Source: Rikenellaceae bacterium | GTDB lineage: Bacteria; Bacteroidota; Bacteroidia; Bacteroidales; Rikenellaceae | Length of the DNA stretch: 64,000 bases | Direction of reading: 5' to 3' | Assembly (NCBI GenBank): GCA_015059785.1 | Contig: SUZS01000003.1 | Location: 54,071 to 118,070, forward strand | Shown here: piece after piece, positions 15,479-24,746 of the stretch | Numbering within the stretch: the first letter of the stretch is position 1 | Layout: each line of letters opens with the position of its first letter | Made by a program: the position numbers and the translations under genes | The notes under the pieces: generated by a model | Databases searched by the model: none | What the model was told of the DNA's origin: nothing | What the model saw: the letters and a program-made list of their open reading frames with translations, nothing else

Positions 15479-17170
15479 ATGAAGAGATTATTAACCCAAA
15501 TTTTGGCTGTTGCGGCATTGGTGGCTTGCAGTAGCGAGGAGATTATTGAGACACGCTATTTGGCTTCAGAGCGACCAGAGGCATACCTCTATGCCGCGGA
15601 TGAAAAGGGCGAGGTGCTCTCTGTGGCTGATACCCTTGTGCGTGGCGCAGCACTGAATGTTGTTGTAAATGGTGGTAAAAAGTTTAACGATACAGAGTAC
15701 CTGCCTGTAAAAGTTGATAAGCAGACGCTCTATGCTCCAGCCGCTGCTCTTGTAGCTACTCACCGCGAGGTGGTTTTGGAGAAGAGCATCTTTGTCCGTA
15801 CATCGGCATCTATTATCTCCGATATAGCCACATCAAAGGTCGGCGCAAATGCAGAGAAGGGTGCTGAGCTTGAGGTTATAGGTTACGATACACTCTACAC
15901 AACTGGTCGAGTAAATCGCTATATTGTTCGCCAAGGCGATACTGAGGGTTATATCTATGCTAAGTATACTGTATATAGTAAGGAGGAGGCCCTAAAGCGT
16001 TATAAGGCAGATGTTTACGACAAGGTGCATAAAGCTGTAAAGAACTCTTTTGGTGGCGGCGAGGCTATAGGTTGCGACTTCTACCCAACAGAGCGCGTAG
16101 TCTTTGAGAATAATAAGATGCCAGAGGCGTGCTACTCGCTCTACCTCAATATCTCGCCAGCTATTTTGGGTAATATTGAGGCCTACATAGCCTTTGCTAA
16201 GCAGACAAAAATCAACACCTTTACAATAGATATCAAGGATAACGAGTGCCCAGGTTATAAGGCTGAGGCTATGAAGCTCTACTCGCCTACAAACTACGCT
16301 CGCGCGGGTGCTACTAAGGAGGTACTCTACAAAAAGGTTGTTAAGCGTCTGCATGAGGAGGGTTTCTATGTTGTGGGTCGAATAACCTGCTTCAAGGACT
16401 CATATCTTGTTAAGGACCACCCTGAGGTGGCTATTACCGAGAAGGCGACAGGACTGCCATTTAAGCACAACAAGGCATACTGGCCAAGTCCATATGACCG
16501 TAAGGTTTGGCAGTTTAATGTTGAGCTGGCTAAGGAGGCTGTTCGCAAGTTTGGCTTTAACGAAATTAACTTTGACTATGTCCGCTTCCCAGACCGAATG
16601 ACTAAGGTTGAGGATATTATAGACTACCACAACAAGTATAACGAGAGCAAGGTGCAGGCAATACAGCGTTTTGTGCAGTATGCGTGCGACGAAATTCACG
16701 CCGTAGGTGCTTATGTCTCTGTCGATGTCTTTGGCGAGGCTGCAAATCCTGGCTATACGACCGCCTATGGTCAGTACTGGCCTGCAATCTCAAATATCGC
16801 AGATGCTATCTGCGGAATGCCTTACCCAGACCACTTCTCAAATGGCTATTATGGCATTAAGAAGCCGTGGAACAACCCTTACCAGATTCTCAAGGCGTGG
16901 GGCGAGCGTGTGCAGGGTCGTCAGGAGGTTACTCCAACACCAGCCGTTGTCCGTACTTGGGTTCAGGCATACGATGTTATGCGCCATGTAGACCGCAACG
17001 GTATTAAGTACAACGCTGAGAATGTTGAGAAGGAGATTCGTGGACTCTACGACGCTGGCCTTACGGGCGGTTATACCACTTGGCACTCAGGCTCAAAGCT
17101 CGCTAAGTATCAGGAGCAGAAGGCGGCTTTCCAGATTGATTATCTTAAGGAGTACCGCGCAAAAGAGTAA
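15479..17170 (+). CDS. Putative glycoside hydrolase (DUF4015/GHL13-like) lipoprotein with SH3 domain
   Basis: A 563-residue lipoprotein. The ATG at 15479 gives a clear lipobox (MKRLLTQILAVAALVACSSE). Residues about 95-180 resemble a bacterial SH3-like domain (RTSASIISDIATSKVGANAE, then EGYIYAKYTVYS). Residues about 220-560 match the DUF4015 putative glycoside hydrolase TIM barrel: INTFTIDIKDNECPG with acidic residues, FYVVGRITCFKD, NEINFDYVRFPD, and a late region ending GGYTTWHSGSKL. The substrate is unknown; an SH3 domain with this barrel hints at the cell wall or extracellular glycans. It follows the FAD oxidoreductase and has its own promoter. Confidence 0.8.
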   Translation: MKRLLTQILAVAALVACSSEEIIETRYLASERPEAYLYAADEKGEVLSVADTLVRGAALNVVVNGGKKFNDTEYLPVKVDKQTLYAPAAALVATHREVVLEKSIFVRTSASIISDIATSKVGANAEKGAELEVIGYDTLYTTGRVNRYIVRQGDTEGYIYAKYTVYSKEEALKRYKADVYDKVHKAVKNSFGGGEAIGCDFYPTERVVFENNKMPEACYSLYLNISPAILGNIEAYIAFAKQTKINTFTIDIKDNECPGYKAEAMKLYSPTNYARAGATKEVLYKKVVKRLHEEGFYVVGRITCFKDSYLVKDHPEVAITEKATGLPFKHNKAYWPSPYDRKVWQFNVELAKEAVRKFGFNEINFDYVRFPDRMTKVEDIIDYHNKYNESKVQAIQRFVQYACDEIHAVGAYVSVDVFGEAANPGYTTAYGQYWPAISNIADAICGMPYPDHFSNGYYGIKKPWNNPYQILKAWGERVQGRQEVTPTPAVVRTWVQAYDVMRHVDRNGIKYNAENVEKEIRGLYDAGLTGGYTTWHSGSKLAKYQEQKAAFQIDYLKEYRAKE

Positions 17171-17291
17171 GAGGCTGAATAAAAAGTGTATTTTGTCGTT
17201 ATACTCGCCCTCAAAATGCTCATTTACGCCAAGTAAACTCCGCTTTTTCGGGCTTCGCGAGCCTAAAACTACATCTTTTTATTCAACCTCC
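17171..17291. repeat. Intergenic palindromic repeat, copy B
   Basis: A near-identical second copy of the 121-base element at 11213, with differences around 17201 and 17257. It begins directly after the stop codon of the glycoside hydrolase gene and ends just before the hairpin at 17303. Confidence 0.9.
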
Positions 17292-17302
17292 TAACAAGAA
17301 GT

Positions 17303-17330
17303 GGGTGACTAAAAAGTAAAATAGTCACCC
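17303..17330. terminator. Hairpin terminator between convergent genes
   Basis: Stem GGGTGACTA with TAGTCACCC around an A-rich loop, a near-copy of the hairpin at 11340. It separates the plus-strand glycoside hydrolase from the minus-strand SDR gene. Confidence 0.75.
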
Positions 17331-17338
17331 GCCTTTTG

Positions 17339-18109
17339 TTATATGCAGGTATATCCGCCATCGACGGCGATATTCTGCCCATTGACATATGTGCTCATTG
17401 GCGAGGCAAGGAAAAGGGCGCAGGTGTTCAGCTCGCCCTCACGACCATAGCGACCAAGAGGAATGTTCTGCTTGGCAATGCTCTGGAAGTAGTCGCTGTC
17501 AAGGGTCGCCGTTGTAAGCTCTGTATAGAAATACCCTGGGCAGATGCTATTCACCGTAATGCCGTGCTTGCCCCACTCTGCTGCAAGGGCGCGAGTGAGG
17601 TTTACTACGCCACCCTTGGCTGCGTGGTATGGAGAGCTGCCTGCAATCATATTACCCACAAGACCATACATAGAGGCGATGTTTATTATGCGGCCATAGC
17701 CTGCGGCAATCATCTTTTTGCCAAACTCGCGAGCGCAAACAAATGTACCAAAGAGGTCAATCTCAAGCTCGTGCTTAAACTGCTCGTCTGTAATGCTCTC
17801 TGCATCGCCAATGGCACCCGTACCAGCGTTGTTTACAAGAATATCTACGCGCCCAAAACGCTCCATAGTAGCCTCTACGGCAGCCACTACAGCATTTGTG
17901 TCTGTAATGTCGCAGGCAATAGGTAACACCTCTACGCCATACTGCTCTGAAATTAGCGCTGCATTCTGCTCCAAAAGATTGAATCTTCGAGCCAATAAAA
18001 CTATATTTGCCCCCTGATTTGCAAATGCCTTTGCCATCTGTAGACCCAAGCCTGTTGAAGCTCCGGTAACTACAGCAACCTGTCCTGTTAAATCAAAATA
18101 TTGTGTCAT
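17339..18109 (-). CDS. Short-chain dehydrogenase/reductase
   Basis: A 256-residue classical SDR enzyme using NAD(P)H. The cofactor motif is TGASTGLG near residues 15-22, NNAG is near 90-93, and the catalytic Ser, YHAAK Tyr and Lys lie in the stretch starting NIASMYG. The ending GQNIAVDGGYTCI is typical. It resembles gluconate 5-dehydrogenase and other sugar or 3-oxoacyl reductases. Being in the same stretch as two FAD oxidoreductases and glycoside hydrolases, it may act on keto or acid sugars; the substrate is not proven. Confidence 0.88.
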   Translation of the reverse strand: MTQYFDLTGQVAVVTGASTGLGLQMAKAFANQGANIVLLARRFNLLEQNAALISEQYGVEVLPIACDITDTNAVVAAVEATMERFGRVDILVNNAGTGAIGDAESITDEQFKHELEIDLFGTFVCAREFGKKMIAAGYGRIINIASMYGLVGNMIAGSSPYHAAKGGVVNLTRALAAEWGKHGITVNSICPGYFYTELTTATLDSDYFQSIAKQNIPLGRYGREGELNTCALFLASPMSTYVNGQNIAVDGGYTCI

Positions 18110-18261
18110 AATTGTTATTTTTTATATTTCTGTAACTAAATAACGGAAAAACTACACTAAATATTGTGCATATATAAGAGGGATGTCAAATTTTATACAA
18201 ATATTAATATTGGTGTGGGCGCTAATTTTTGAAAAAGTTTGTAAAATCAAAAAAAATACTA

Positions 18262-18269
18262 TACCTTTG
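18262..18269 (+). promoter_or_regulatory. -7 box TACCTTTG for yceD-rpmF-plsX
   Basis: Exact TAnnTTTG match 24 bases before the ATG at 18294. It rules out the earlier in-frame start at 18183. Confidence 0.8.
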
Positions 18270-18293
18270 CGACCTAAAGCGCACAAAAGTGAT

Positions 18294-18737
18294 ATGAAGA
18301 GATATGTAATTGACGCCCAGACAGTGCAGCAAAACGACTTTGAGTTTGAGTTGCAGGTGGGTATGGAGCTTTTTGAGGCAATGGAGATAACAGATATTTC
18401 TGGTGCCGATTTTAAGCTTACAGTCAGTGGTCATAAGGAGGCTCACAACCGTAGCGTTATTGAGTTGAGCGGAGAGGGCACTATGGTTATGCCGTGTGAC
18501 CGTTGTCTTGACGATGTAACTCTACAGCTTGATGTTGAGGCTGAGATGACTCTTCTCTTTGGCGATCAGGCTAAGGCCTTTGATGGGGTGGAGGTGACAC
18601 TTCAGCGAGGCGATGAGTTCAGTATCGCACAATTTGTGTACGACAGCATTATGCTGGCTTTGCCGATGATTTGCGCACACAAGGAGGGGGAGTGTGACCC
18701 CGATATGGTTGCGCGCATAAGTGGAACAATGGAGTAA
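18294..18737 (+). CDS. YceD/DUF177 family protein
   Basis: A 147-residue cytoplasmic protein of the DUF177 (YceD) family, almost always encoded just before rpmF, as here. Motifs are the CDRC pair near residue 70 and a later Cys region (ICAHKEGEC) near the C-terminus. The ATG at 18294 follows the promoter at 18262 and matches the family start. In Escherichia coli and plants the family has been tied to 23S rRNA and ribosome assembly. The gap to rpmF is 28 bases, so the two are cotranscribed. Confidence 0.88.
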   Translation: MKRYVIDAQTVQQNDFEFELQVGMELFEAMEITDISGADFKLTVSGHKEAHNRSVIELSGEGTMVMPCDRCLDDVTLQLDVEAEMTLLFGDQAKAFDGVEVTLQRGDEFSIAQFVYDSIMLALPMICAHKEGECDPDMVARISGTME

Positions 18738-18765
18738 TTTTAACAACTTAATATTAAGAATAATT

Positions 18766-18951
18766 ATGGCACATCCAAAACACAAAGTCTCGTCTACTCG
18801 ACGCGACAAAAGAAGAACCCACTACAAGGCAGTAGCTCCTACAGTAGTGGCTTGCTCAAACTGCGGTGCATCAGTACTCTATCACAGAGTTTGTCCTGAG
18901 TGCGGTTTCTACCGTGGTAAGCTGGCTATCGAGAAAAAGGTAGTTGAGTAA
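18766..18951 (+). CDS. rpmF: 50S ribosomal protein L32
   Basis: A 61-residue L32 protein. It starts MAHPKHKVSSTRRDKRR and holds a zinc-ribbon with CSNC and CPEC at the right spacing, so it is the zinc-binding (C+) form. It lies in the conserved order yceD-rpmF-plsX. A strong hairpin follows, yet plsX comes straight after, so read-through or attenuation may set the plsX level. Confidence 0.97.
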   Translation: MAHPKHKVSSTRRDKRRTHYKAVAPTVVACSNCGASVLYHRVCPECGFYRGKLAIEKKVVE

Positions 18952-18972
18952 TTGAGTAAACATTGACTCAAT

Positions 18973-18998
18973 AAAGCACCGGCAGCGGTGCTTTATTG
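18973..18998 (+). terminator. Hairpin between rpmF and plsX
   Basis: A perfect 9-bp stem (AAAGCACCG with CGGTGCTTT) around GCAG, followed by the weak T-stretch ATTGGTTTT. It lies between two genes that are normally cotranscribed and probably acts as a partial terminator. Confidence 0.7.
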
Positions 18999-19046
18999 GT
19001 TTTAGAAGTTGTTTGATTAAACAACTTCTAAATTTGTGAGGTATAG

Positions 19047-19997
19047 ATGATAAAAATTGGTATAGATGTCTTTGGTGGGGATAATGCGCCAGAGGCGGTA
19101 GTAGATGGAGCGATAGCTGCGCAAGGTGTTTTGTGTGGTCGTTGTCGTATTGTGTTGTTGGGAGATAGAGTCTCTATTGAGGAGTTGCTTGTCTCAAGGG
19201 GTTGCTGTGCCGAACTGTTTGATATTGTCCACGCTCCTGAGCGTATTGAGATGGGCGATCAGCCTGCCGAGAGTTTCCGAAACAAAAGGCAGTCGAGCAT
19301 TGCTGTGGGCTTTGAACTTCTTGCAAAGGGGGAGATTGACGGCTTTGCAAGTGCAGGAAGCACCGGCGCAATGATGGTTGGCTCTATGATGGTGGCAAAA
19401 CCTCTGGCAGGGGTGTTGCGACCAACGATTGCTATATCCATACCTACGGTAGGGGGTGGCAAAGTTACGATATTAGATATAGGTATCAATGTTGATTGTC
19501 GTCCCGAGGTGCTTGAGCAGTATGCCGTCATTGGTTCTGTATATGCATCCGAGGTGCTTGGTCAATCCGCTCCGCGCGTAGCACTTCTTAATATTGGCGA
19601 GGAGAGTAGCAAGGGAAATGCCCAGGCGAAGGTCGCCTATCAGCTTATGAGTCAGGCGGCAGAGCGAGGCCGTTATAACTTTGTGGGCAATATTGAGCCT
19701 TCGCATATCTTTACGGGCGATGTTGCTGATGTGGTTGTCTGCGACGGTTTTGTGGGCAATACGGTGCTCAAACTCACTGAGGGATTTTATGCTATAAACG
19801 CATCTGAGGGTGTTGTGACCCCATTTTGGCGGGGTATGAACTACGAGCAGGCGGGAGGTACGCCAGTGCTTGGCGTTGGCGCGGTAGTTACTATCGGTCA
19901 CGGCAAATCTACGCCCGAGGCTATCAAGAATATGATTCTCTCAACACTCCACAGCGTGGAGACTAACCTTGTGGGTAAACTTAGAGAAAAATTCTAA
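19047..19997 (+). CDS. plsX: Phosphate acyltransferase PlsX
   Basis: A 316-residue PlsX, which makes acyl-phosphate from acyl-ACP for phospholipid synthesis. Family stretches are IKIGIDVFGGDNAPEAVVDG at the N-terminus, GFASAGSTGAMMVG, DIGINVDCRPEVLEQYA, LLNIGEESSKGN and VVCDGFVGNTVLK. Length is normal. A GAGG sits just before the ATG. In many bacteria fabH follows plsX; here a GH3 glycosidase follows after 20 bases and fabH is absent from the window. Confidence 0.96.
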   Translation: MIKIGIDVFGGDNAPEAVVDGAIAAQGVLCGRCRIVLLGDRVSIEELLVSRGCCAELFDIVHAPERIEMGDQPAESFRNKRQSSIAVGFELLAKGEIDGFASAGSTGAMMVGSMMVAKPLAGVLRPTIAISIPTVGGGKVTILDIGINVDCRPEVLEQYAVIGSVYASEVLGQSAPRVALLNIGEESSKGNAQAKVAYQLMSQAAERGRYNFVGNIEPSHIFTGDVADVVVCDGFVGNTVLKLTEGFYAINASEGVVTPFWRGMNYEQAGGTPVLGVGAVVTIGHGKSTPEAIKNMILSTLHSVETNLVGKLREKF

Positions 19998-20017
19998 CAC
20001 ACTAAAACTAAACCTAT

Positions 20018-22237
20018 ATGAAAACCTTTTTTAGACTTATTGTGGCAGTAGTCGCAATATCTTGCGCTGTTGCTTGTGGTGAAAAATCCTCTTTGCCAGA
20101 CTATCTCAACCCTGAGAAGGATATTGAGGTGCGTATTGACGATGCAATGTCAAGGATGACTCTTGACGAAAAGATTGCAATTATTCACGCGCAGAGTAAG
20201 TTCTCCTCTGCTGGTGTTCCTCGTCTGGGTATTCCAGAGTTGTGGACCACAGATGGCCCCCACGGCATTCGCCCAGAGGTGCTTTGGGATGAGTGGGTGC
20301 AGGCTGGTTGGACAAATGATAAGTGTGTAGCCTTTCCTGCCCTTACAGCTCTTGCAGCAACCTGGAACACAGATATGGCAGCACTCTATGGCAAGAGCAT
20401 TGGCGAGGAGGCTCGCTATCGAGAGAAGGATGTGCTGCTGGGTCCAGGTGTGAATATCTATCGTAGTCCGCTCAATGGACGAAATTTTGAGTATATGGGC
20501 GAGGACCCATACTTGGCTTCTCGTATGGTTGTGCCTTATGTTCAGGGCGTGCAGCGTAATGGCGTGGCGGCTTGTGTAAAGCACTATGCACTCAATAATT
20601 CAGAGACTTACCGCCATACTACCGAGCCTGTTGTTGATGACCGTACGCTCTATGAGATTTATCTGCCTGCATTTAAGGCTGCTGTTGTTGAGGGTGGTGC
20701 GTGGTCTATTATGGGTGCGTATAACCTCTTTCGTGGAGAGCACGCCTGCCATAACGACCTGCTGCTCAATAAGATTCTTAAGGGTGAGTGGGGCTTTGAC
20801 GGCGCGGTAATCTCAGACTGGGGCGGCACGCACGACACCCGCGAGGCGATTACAAATGGCCTTGACCTTGAGTTTGGTACTTGGACAGACGGCCTTACTA
20901 TGGGTAAGACAAACAGCTACGACCTCTACCACCTTGCAGATGCCTATAAAAAGCTAATTGAGAGTGGCGAGTATACAACTAAGGAGCTTGACGATAAGGT
21001 TCGCCGCGTGCTTCGCCTGATGTATCGCACATCGATGAATACGGATAAACCGCTTGGCTCGCTTGTCTCTGATGAGCATATTGATGCCGCATATACTATT
21101 GGTACTGAGGGTATTGTACTTTTGAAGAACGATAATGATGTCCTGCCGATAGACCTTGAAAAAACAAGACGCATTGCCGTTATTGGCGAAAATGCAATCA
21201 AGATGATGACTATCGGTGGCGGTAGCTCTTCGTTGAAAGTTAAGAAGGAGGTCTCTCCGCTTGAGGGTCTTAAATTCTGGGTAGCGGACCGCGCTCAGAT
21301 TACCTATGCTCGCGGATATGTCGGCGATACTACATCGGTATACAAGCGCGTTGACTCTGGTCAGCGATTGGCTGATGATCGTAGCGAGAAGGAGCTTATT
21401 GCTGAGGCTGTTGAAACAGCAAAAGCGGCAGATGTCGTTCTCTTCTTTGGTGGTCTGAATAAGTCAAAGAGACAGGATTGTGAGAGCACAGACCGCGAGG
21501 AGCTCGGACTGCCATATTCACAGGATAAGTTGATAACAGCCCTTACGGAGGTTACAGATAAACTTGTGTTTATCAATATATCAGGTAATGCAGTGGCTAT
21601 GCCGTGGATAGATCGCGTGCCTGCTATTGTTCAGGGTTGGTATTTAGGCTCGGAGGCTGGAAACTCACTTGCAGCGGTGCTTGTGGGCGATGTAAACCCT
21701 TCTGGAAAGTTGCCATTTACATTCCCAGTGCAGCTTGCAGATACTGGTGCGCACTCTATGGGTCAGTTCTCAAAGGACGGCGAGGAGAACTATGGCGAGG
21801 GTCTGCTTGTGGGATATCGTTGGAACGATGCCAAGGATGTGGCACCGCTCTTTGCCTTCGGTCACGGACTCTCATATACCACCTTTGAGTATGGCGAGGC
21901 AAAGATTAACCGCACAACAATCAAGCAGGGCGGTAAGGTTACTATTACAGTTCCTGTGACAAATACCGGCAAGTGTTTCGGTAAGGAGGTTGTGCAGCTC
22001 TATATTGCTGATCGTGAGGCGACAGTTATGCGCCCAGAGAAGGAGCTGAAGGGCTTTGTAAAGGTTGCTCTTGATGCTGGTCAGACAAAAGAGGTTGAGT
22101 TTACGGTAGATAGTAGCGCACTGAGTTTCTTTGATGATAAGAGCCATAGCTGGGTGGCAGAACCTGGTGAGTTTGAAGCCCTTATAGGCGCAGCATCAAA
22201 TGATATCCGCACTTCGGTGCTATTTAATTTGCGATAA
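20018..22237 (+). CDS. GH3-family beta-glucosidase lipoprotein
   Basis: A 739-residue lipoprotein (lipobox at MKTFFRLIVAVVAISCAVACG). It shows the GH3 N-terminal barrel (LWTTDGPHGIRPE; nucleophile Asp267 in VISDWGGTHD), the alpha/beta sandwich domain (IAVIGENAIKMMTIGGGSSS) and a C-terminal fibronectin-III-like domain (VTNTGKCFGKEVVQLYIAD). Such enzymes release terminal beta-linked sugars in the periplasm; glucose or xylose is likely but not certain. It lies 20 bases after plsX, so it may receive read-through, and ends 55 bases before the PHP gene, which has its own promoter. Confidence 0.93.
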   Translation: MKTFFRLIVAVVAISCAVACGEKSSLPDYLNPEKDIEVRIDDAMSRMTLDEKIAIIHAQSKFSSAGVPRLGIPELWTTDGPHGIRPEVLWDEWVQAGWTNDKCVAFPALTALAATWNTDMAALYGKSIGEEARYREKDVLLGPGVNIYRSPLNGRNFEYMGEDPYLASRMVVPYVQGVQRNGVAACVKHYALNNSETYRHTTEPVVDDRTLYEIYLPAFKAAVVEGGAWSIMGAYNLFRGEHACHNDLLLNKILKGEWGFDGAVISDWGGTHDTREAITNGLDLEFGTWTDGLTMGKTNSYDLYHLADAYKKLIESGEYTTKELDDKVRRVLRLMYRTSMNTDKPLGSLVSDEHIDAAYTIGTEGIVLLKNDNDVLPIDLEKTRRIAVIGENAIKMMTIGGGSSSLKVKKEVSPLEGLKFWVADRAQITYARGYVGDTTSVYKRVDSGQRLADDRSEKELIAEAVETAKAADVVLFFGGLNKSKRQDCESTDREELGLPYSQDKLITALTEVTDKLVFINISGNAVAMPWIDRVPAIVQGWYLGSEAGNSLAAVLVGDVNPSGKLPFTFPVQLADTGAHSMGQFSKDGEENYGEGLLVGYRWNDAKDVAPLFAFGHGLSYTTFEYGEAKINRTTIKQGGKVTITVPVTNTGKCFGKEVVQLYIADREATVMRPEKELKGFVKVALDAGQTKEVEFTVDSSALSFFDDKSHSWVAEPGEFEALIGAASNDIRTSVLFNLR

Positions 22238-22262
22238 ATTTCTGTTTTTAGCGAAAAATTCA

Positions 22263-22270
22263 TATCTTTG
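22263..22270 (+). promoter_or_regulatory. -7 box TATCTTTG for the PHP phosphoesterase
   Basis: Exact TAnnTTTG match 22 bases before the ATG at 22293, supporting that start over the earlier in-frame ATG at 22200, which lies within the GH3 gene. Confidence 0.75.
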
Positions 22271-22292
22271 CCTTAACCTAAAATTTACAAAG

Positions 22293-23468
22293 ATGAAAAG
22301 ATTTCTTTTAACAGTTATGGCTGTTGCGGGCGTTATGACCGCCTCTGCACAGTTTACGCCCAACAAGATTGTCGTGCCAGACATTGAGGGCTACAAGACC
22401 TTGACAGGCGATTTCCACATTCACACCGTATTTTCTGATGCCTCTGTATGGCCTTCAACTCGTGTGCAGGAGGCTATCTGGGAGGGTCTGGATGTTATTG
22501 CTATTACCGAGCATATTGACACTCGTCATCAGAAGATGGTAAACAACGGCACTTTTGTTAAGGAGAAGTGCGACCGCGACTACTCTTACAAGATTGCAAA
22601 GAAGGCCGCAGGTAAGAATATCCTTGTTGTTCATGGCGGTGAGATTACCCGTCTTGGAATGCCTCCAGGTCACTTTAACTGCCTCTTTGTAAAGGATAAC
22701 GACGAGATTTGCGCCGCAGCTGAGGAGTTTGACCACGACCATGTACTTGCTATGGAGGCCGGTCTTCGTGAGGCTCGCAAGCAGGGCGCATTCCTTATGT
22801 GGAACCACCCTAACTGGTGCAAGCAGGCTCCAAATGAGACAGTGATGCATAAGGCTCACAAGAAGATTCTCAAGGAGGGTTATATGGATGCAATCGAGAT
22901 CTACAACATGGCATGTGGTTACACCCCTGAGGGTCACCAGTGGGCTCTTGAGAACAATCTGGCTATGCTTGGAAACTCTGACTGCCATGCTCCATTCTTT
23001 ATGGAGGTAGACTATCTTCACGGTGCTCACCGCCCAGTAACACTCGTATTTGCTACAGAGAAGTCGCTCGCTGGTGTTCGCGCAGCTCTTGATGCTCGTC
23101 GCTCAGCTGTCTTTGCTGAGGGTAATGTATACGGTCGTGAGCAGGAGGTTCGCCCTCTACTCCACGCTTGCCTAAAGGTTAAGAGTGTTAAGTTCCGCGA
23201 GAAGGAAATTATTATCGACTTTGAGAATGTATCTTCAATCCCTGTAACCCTTACAAAGGGCGAGGGCTCTGAGGATACTTGGTATGCTCGCTATGCTGTT
23301 ATCCCTCCATTCTCAACATACTCTTACAAGGTGCGCCCACTGCTTATTGATAACAAGCAGCCTGCATTTGATAAGAATCTTAAGGAGTACGAGGTTAGCT
23401 TCGTGGCAGAGAACTTCTATATCGGCCCTAATAAACCAGTAGCATTTACCGTTAAGGCTACCCGTTAG
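22293..23468 (+). CDS. Secreted PHP-domain phosphodiesterase (Sb-PDE-like)
   Basis: A 391-residue protein with a signal peptide (MKRFLLTVMAVAGVMTASAQ). The PHP metal site is visible: GDFHIHTVFSDASVWP near residue 40, ITEHID near 70, VVHGGEITR near 115, LMWNHPNW near 170 and GNSDCHAPFF near 230. Close Bacteroidota relatives are annotated as Sb-PDE-family phosphodiesterases. The C-terminal ~100 residues form a beta-rich tail. Likely a periplasmic metal-dependent phosphoesterase; the substrate is unknown. Confidence 0.85.
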   Translation: MKRFLLTVMAVAGVMTASAQFTPNKIVVPDIEGYKTLTGDFHIHTVFSDASVWPSTRVQEAIWEGLDVIAITEHIDTRHQKMVNNGTFVKEKCDRDYSYKIAKKAAGKNILVVHGGEITRLGMPPGHFNCLFVKDNDEICAAAEEFDHDHVLAMEAGLREARKQGAFLMWNHPNWCKQAPNETVMHKAHKKILKEGYMDAIEIYNMACGYTPEGHQWALENNLAMLGNSDCHAPFFMEVDYLHGAHRPVTLVFATEKSLAGVRAALDARRSAVFAEGNVYGREQEVRPLLHACLKVKSVKFREKEIIIDFENVSSIPVTLTKGEGSEDTWYARYAVIPPFSTYSYKVRPLLIDNKQPAFDKNLKEYEVSFVAENFYIGPNKPVAFTVKATR

Positions 23469-23486
23469 TAGATTGATATTTACCAC

Positions 23487-23525
23487 AAAATCCACCTTTG
23501 GTTGTCCATTGGTGGATTTGTTTTG
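23487..23525 (+). terminator. Terminator after the PHP gene
   Basis: Stem AAATCCACC with GGTGGATTT around a 14-base loop, followed by TGTTTTG. Confidence 0.75.
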
Positions 23526-23535
23526 TTCGCTTGTA

Positions 23536-23555
23536 AGTAGGTATTTTTACCTACT
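23536..23555. promoter_or_regulatory. Perfect inverted repeat upstream of the porin promoter
   Basis: AGTAGGTA and TACCTACT flank TTTT, a perfect 8-bp inverted repeat 20 bases upstream of the porin -7 box at 23576. Its position overlaps the expected -33 region, so it could be an operator; a second terminator-like hairpin is the alternative. Confidence 0.5.
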
Positions 23556-23575
23556 GAAAATCGGAGTCAATGTGC

Positions 23576-23583
23576 TAATTTTG
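23576..23583 (+). promoter_or_regulatory. -7 box TAATTTTG for the porin
   Basis: Exact TAnnTTTG match 38 bases before the porin ATG at 23622. Confidence 0.7.
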
Positions 23584-23621
23584 TGACAAATGTGGAATAA
23601 TTAACTTAAAAAATCAATATT

Positions 23622-24746
23622 ATGAAGAGATTTATACTTACTATCTTTTCCCTCTGCGTGCTTGGTGTAGTGGCTGCACAGACCACTTCAGAGGCAGAAG
23701 TCGCTGCTCTGCAGGAGCGTGTAGCAAAGCTTGAGAAGCGTTCAGCTGTATGGGATAAGCTCAAGCCCACATTTAAGCTCTCTGGATATATTCAGGCGGG
23801 TTATGACTATCTGTGGAATGAGGATGGTACATCTACCTCTGCTTTTCACCTTCGCCGTGCGCGTATGACTATGCAGGGCGATGTTTTCAAGGGTCAGAAG
23901 GGTGCAAAGGCGAGCTATCGTCTGCAGATTGACTTCTGCCGTACCCCTGTTATTGTCGATTTGTGGGCTAAGTATCAGCCAGTAAATCAGTTTGGTGTGC
24001 AGGTGGGTCAGTTTAAGTTGCCTATCTCTATTGAGAATACCGACTATAACGCCACAAAACTTGAGTTTGTGAACTATGCGCAGGCCGTTCAGCGCCTTGC
24101 TCGTCTTGGTAGCGGCGATATGACTGGTATCAGCTCTACTGGTCGTGATATCGGAGTACAGCTCTATGGCGGTTTTATTAAAAAGGATGGCTACAGCATT
24201 ATCAACTACGAGGTTGGAGTATTCAACGGTGCGGGTCTGAATGTCAAGGATAACAACAAGACTAAGGATGTCGCTGCGCGCCTTACAATCCAGCCACTCA
24301 AAAAGCTCAAGATTGCGGGTTACTACCTCTGGGGTGAGGCCGATGCTACTACCCTTGCAACAAAATACCCAGCAATTATTAATGGTTGGAACAACACAAA
24401 ATATGTCGGATATAGCCGATATGGTGGTGGTTTTGACTTCAACAATAAGTTCCTCTATGCTCGAAGTGAGTATATCGGCGGAAAGACTGGCGACCAGACT
24501 TCTGAGGGTGTGTACGCACAGGTCGGTTATAAGTTCCTCGGCAAGTGCGCTGTAGGTGTTCGCTTTGACTACTTTGATGAGAATGTAAATGTTGATGGTA
24601 GCCAGATAAACTACTCGGCAGCAATCTCTTATCATCCGTGGAAGCACCTGCGTCTGCAGGCAGAGTATACTCTTCAGCACTATCGCAAGCTGGGCGATAA
24701 GCCAAATGGCAACTGCCTCTATCTGATGGCAACAGCTCTGTTCTAA
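23622..24746 (+). CDS. OprP/OprO-like outer-membrane porin
   Basis: A 374-residue protein with a signal peptide (MKRFILTIFSLCVLGVVAAQ), a short coiled coil (EVAALQERVAKLEKR) that may trimerise it, then beta-barrel strands of the phosphate-selective porin O/P type: FKLSGYIQAGYDY, FHLRRARMTMQGDVFKG, GVQVGQFKLPISIEN, ending in aromatic Phe (NCLYLMATALF), as barrels do. The substrate is not fixed by sequence. The YeiH-type transporter follows after 30 bases, so the two may be cotranscribed and handle the same anion; that is inference. Confidence 0.85.
   Translation: MKRFILTIFSLCVLGVVAAQTTSEAEVAALQERVAKLEKRSAVWDKLKPTFKLSGYIQAGYDYLWNEDGTSTSAFHLRRARMTMQGDVFKGQKGAKASYRLQIDFCRTPVIVDLWAKYQPVNQFGVQVGQFKLPISIENTDYNATKLEFVNYAQAVQRLARLGSGDMTGISSTGRDIGVQLYGGFIKKDGYSIINYEVGVFNGAGLNVKDNNKTKDVAARLTIQPLKKLKIAGYYLWGEADATTLATKYPAIINGWNNTKYVGYSRYGGGFDFNNKFLYARSEYIGGKTGDQTSEGVYAQVGYKFLGKCAVGVRFDYFDENVNVDGSQINYSAAISYHPWKHLRLQAEYTLQHYRKLGDKPNGNCLYLMATALF

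Noticed and set aside
20150..20584. Long minus-strand reading frame inside the GH3 gene
   Set aside because: It is the complement of a gene with clear GH3 motifs; the translation has no recognisable domain and no promoter or ribosome-binding site.
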